From NCBI GenBank assembly GCA_033853925.1, contig JAWOLC010000055.1:1-15059 (forward strand): DNA of 15,059 nt, written 5' to 3'. The translations under genes and the position numbers were made by a program. The notes below the pieces were generated by a model. That model was not told where the DNA came from and did no database searches. It saw nothing but the letters and a program-made list of their open reading frames with translations. Shown piece after piece: positions 14,101 to 15,059 of the stretch. The first letter of the stretch is position 1, and each line of letters starts with the position of its first letter. The stretch comes from JANXPZ01 sp033853925. GTDB lineage: Bacteria > Eisenbacteria > RBG-16-71-46.

Positions 14101-14574
14101 GAGGACGTCACGCCGGCCGGGGCCACCCGCGACTTCGCCCGCCGCGTGGCGGCGATGTACGAGGCCTGGGCCCGCGCCCGGGGGATGCGTCTCGCGGTGC
14201 TGGGCTCGGGGGACGGGGAACGCGAGCGCTACCGCTTCGCGATCTCCGGCTTCGGGGCGTACCGGCTGCTGGCGCCGGAGGCGGGGTTGCACGTGCTCGA
14301 GTGGGACGAGCAGGGCGGAGGCGCCGGGCGGCGAGCCTCGGTCCGCGTGCGCGTCGCGCCGCAGCCGGTCGCGCCGGCCTCGGACGGAGTCGCCGGGCTG
14401 CGGCGGCAGGCCGACGAGGCGCTCGGGGCTCCGGGCGCGCTGTCCACGGCCGTGGTTCGCCGCTACCGCGAGACGCCCTCGCCGCTGGTGCGCGACCTCG
14501 TGCGCAAGTGGCGAACGGGGCGGATCGAGCGCGTGCTCGGCGGGGACTTCGACGTCATTCCCGCGAAAGGCTAG
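11134..14574 (+). CDS. Membrane-anchored ClpB-like AAA+ protein fused to a GGQ-less RF2-like release-factor domain
   Basis: A 1146-residue protein. Residues 4-23 form one transmembrane helix followed by ARQR, so the bulk is probably cytoplasmic. Residues 25-290 are largely helical and unrecognised; there is no ClpB N-domain. D1 resembles ClpB: Walker A GEPGVGKT (302-309), but Walker B is ILWIVPDF with Phe368 instead of Glu, and only one of two arginine fingers remains (Arg420, Leu421). D2 looks active: GGSGTGKT (578-585), LLDEFD with Asp648-Glu649, sensor 1 Asn690, arginine finger Arg730, sensor 2 Arg791. Neither pore loop has its Tyr: SLVG (339-342) in D1, GDPRNLQAKG (621-630) in D2. From about 857 the sequence follows RF2: GFWECPDR (906-913), MYEAWARARG, ISGFGAYRLLAPEAGLHVLE (1037-1056) and a final RDLVRKWRTGRIERVLGG matching RF2's last helices, with no GGQ domain. 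ATG 11134 has GAGGAA upstream; the open frame back to 10828 is antisense to the neighbour. Role unknown; ribosome binding is inference. Confidence 0.85.
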   Translation: MDLFYLGIVVGAGLALIVFAILARQRAMDTPEPAPDVAPPPPRRYKDPLVERVYGLQARVLSSPLPSIPEDLLRLQPFVELIETLAAPAVSNGTLTDYFYRGEDLVIACAAMGALARRPRDPGIEELLLSQTNNFHPWCRDFRLRALEAWRADDPQLAGRVLLRIDESWHHMALGPILDGFLRRRAAVARPSLAGLDRPPGFDESNLQRILASWVDPTIAQPLLAELRGSTATQGASPSAPPAEPGPAVSIVDLPPAGVGRVLPPHGVRAEGLLSVPSADVQLEHLVAALSGSPRRSVLIVGEPGVGKTSLARRAAARLSEEGWTIFEASASQVNAGMSLVGSLEERLRAILQFLGPRKRILWIVPDFPQLLWAGRHLQNPTGALEMLVPALDSGQILMLGEARPPALERVLVECPEVERLFEIVRLEPPSDSELAAMLDCWATATSRERGIEVPRAILAEAVALARQYLLSQPPPGGVLRLLGGALARVAQKLPVEGQPRGSLAVDDLVEALAQQTGLPLDILDERCALDLDAVRRRFETRVIGQPEAIHCLVDRLVLLKAGVTDPARPTGVFLFVGGSGTGKTELARTLAEYLFGSAERLIRVDMSELQDYHALERLLGDPRNLQAKGNSLVERVRRQPFSVVLLDEFDRASPYVWDVFLQVFDAGRLTDRRGDTADFRHTIIILTSNVGTASSGQTRLGLVGGGEGVGPTAVRRAVERAFRPELLNRLDQVVVFQPLTREVMRQILDKELADAFARRGLRRRDWAVEMEESAIELLVEQGFSPTLGARPLKRALERLLLTPLAAAIVNRSAPEGDQFLFVRADGDSLAVEFVDPDAPAAAAIATMEATAAAGKDLASILYEARGSADEVEVLRLALAELQERVQAESWILTKQALLLESAAPGFWECPDRFERLGRVEYMDRVESGLRSAASLLERLRRGSSTPRSAYPREMVKRLAQQLYLVRAAQAEALETGPRDAFLCVEPSREDVTPAGATRDFARRVAAMYEAWARARGMRLAVLGSGDGERERYRFAISGFGAYRLLAPEAGLHVLEWDEQGGGAGRRASVRVRVAPQPVAPASDGVAGLRRQADEALGAPGALSTAVVRRYRETPSPLVRDLVRKWRTGRIERVLGGDFDVIPAKG

Positions 14575-14593
14575 CAGCGAGTGCGGCGCTCCT

Positions 14594-14619
14594 AGCGGGG
14601 CGGCTCGAGCCGCCCCGCT
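14594..14619. terminator. Perfect 26-bp palindrome between convergent genes, probable bidirectional terminator
   Basis: The arms are AGCGGGGCGGCTC and GAGCCGCCCCGCT. It starts 20 bases after the AAA+ stop and lies 55 bases from the stop of the convergent gene. It is followed by GTTCGT, without a proper T-run. Its core arms GGGGCGGC and GCCGCCCC are identical to those of the palindrome at 1210-1235, with a different central four bases (TCGA instead of CATG). Confidence 0.7.
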
Positions 14620-14673
14620 CGTTCGTCCGGTCGCGCGGAGAGCCGCGGCCGGCGCGGTAGGGACTGCCTCGGG

Positions 14674-15059
14674 TCACGGACGCTGGTAGACGCGGAACTG
14701 GCAGATGCGGAAGTCCGCGTTGGTGTCCACCGTCCACATGATGTCGAACAGGCTGGCGTCGAACATCGAGGACGGAGCGAGCTGGAACTTGGACTGGCCG
14801 CTTCCGCGAGTGAGGTCGATCGTGCCCAGCAGGCACAGGGTCTCGCCCGACTGCCAGTCCTCGTAGGTGTCGGCGCAGATGAGGATGTGGCCGCCCGGCT
14901 TGCCCATGATGCGGACGTAGACGTCGTACAGCCCGGCCTGGCTGGTGGTGATCTCGCCGCGATTGTCGCTCGTGGCGTTGCAGTCGGTCACGTTCCACTT
15001 CAGGCCGTTGGTGACCAGCACCTGGGCGTGGTTGGCCTCCCGGTTGACGAACAGGCGGT
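14674..15059 (-). CDS. Hypothetical protein, 5' end outside window
   Basis: The C-terminal 127 residues or so of a protein I do not recognise. The frame stays open to the window edge, so the GTG at 15021 is probably an internal Val (in HAQVLVTNGLKWNV) and the gene begins beyond the window. The visible part alternates beta-like strands and turns (LYDVYVRIMGKPGGHILICA, then SLFDIMWTVDTNADFRICQF), with four cysteines and few charged runs. This looks like an all-beta, possibly secreted, disulfide-bonded domain. It is convergent with the AAA+ gene and shares its palindromic terminator. No motif lets me name a function. Confidence 0.7.
   Translation of the reverse strand, partial: RLFVNREANHAQVLVTNGLKWNVTDCNATSDNRGEITTSQAGLYDVYVRIMGKPGGHILICADTYEDWQSGETLCLLGTIDLTRGSGQSKFQLAPSSMFDASLFDIMWTVDTNADFRICQFRVYQRP

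Noticed and set aside
1..14574. Caspase-like protease, methyltransferase and AAA+ protein as one defence island
   Set aside because: They lie kilobases apart, in different transcripts, separated by housekeeping-type envelope genes, and no nuclease, nucleotide cyclase or mobile element marks an island.
11547..14660. 1037-codon open frame in another phase of the AAA+ gene
   Set aside because: The translation is low-complexity Arg/Ala/Gly/Pro without motifs, while the overlapping frame has textbook AAA+ motifs and a ribosome site.

Overview
The window is very GC-rich (about 70% by eye) bacterial chromosome, densely coding, with no RNA genes, insertion sequences, phage genes or CRISPR arrays that I can see. 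A LolA-like periplasmic protein, an outer-membrane beta-barrel and an OmpA-type protein with thrombospondin type 3 repeats show a Gram-negative, diderm cell. GC content and gene style fit high-GC lineages such as Myxococcota/deltaproteobacteria-like groups, Rokubacteria/Methylomirabilota or Acidobacteria. The sequence alone does not decide between them.

Layout, left to right. (1) The 3' part of a caspase-like (peptidase C14) gene runs rightward to 1162. It converges through a long perfect palindrome (1210-1235) on a leftward peroxiredoxin gene (1258-1935). (2) A leftward six-gene operon spans 8370 to 2199: a beta-class DNA methyltransferase, a LolA-like periplasmic protein, two FtsX/LolC-type permeases, a LolD/MacB-type ATPase and an outer-membrane beta-barrel. 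Every one of its five junctions is a 4-base ATGA or GTGA overlap, so translation is probably coupled throughout. The last five products look like a complete envelope-spanning route for a lipid, lipoprotein or other hydrophobic cargo. The methyltransferase at the head is the odd member. (3) A divergent OmpA-family gene with five 30-residue TSP3 repeats (8598-10040) ends at a strong hairpin. (4) After a spacer holding a 68-bp tandem duplication comes a leftward gene for a multi-pass membrane protein of unknown function (10292-10870). (5) Divergent from it is a rightward gene for a 1146-residue membrane-anchored AAA+ protein (11134-14574). A second long palindrome (14594-14619) follows, then the 3' part of an unknown leftward gene that runs off the right edge.

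The most unusual object is the large AAA+ protein. It has an N-terminal membrane anchor, a degenerate ClpB-like D1 domain and an apparently intact ClpB-like D2 ATPase, but neither pore loop carries the aromatic residue that threads substrate. Its last 290 residues align by eye with class I peptide release factor RF2, with the stop-codon-reading tripeptide changed and the whole catalytic GGQ domain missing. I know of no characterised protein of this design. It is best read as a membrane-tethered, non-threading ATPase carrying a catalytically dead release-factor fold, possibly a ribosome-binding device. That role is inference.
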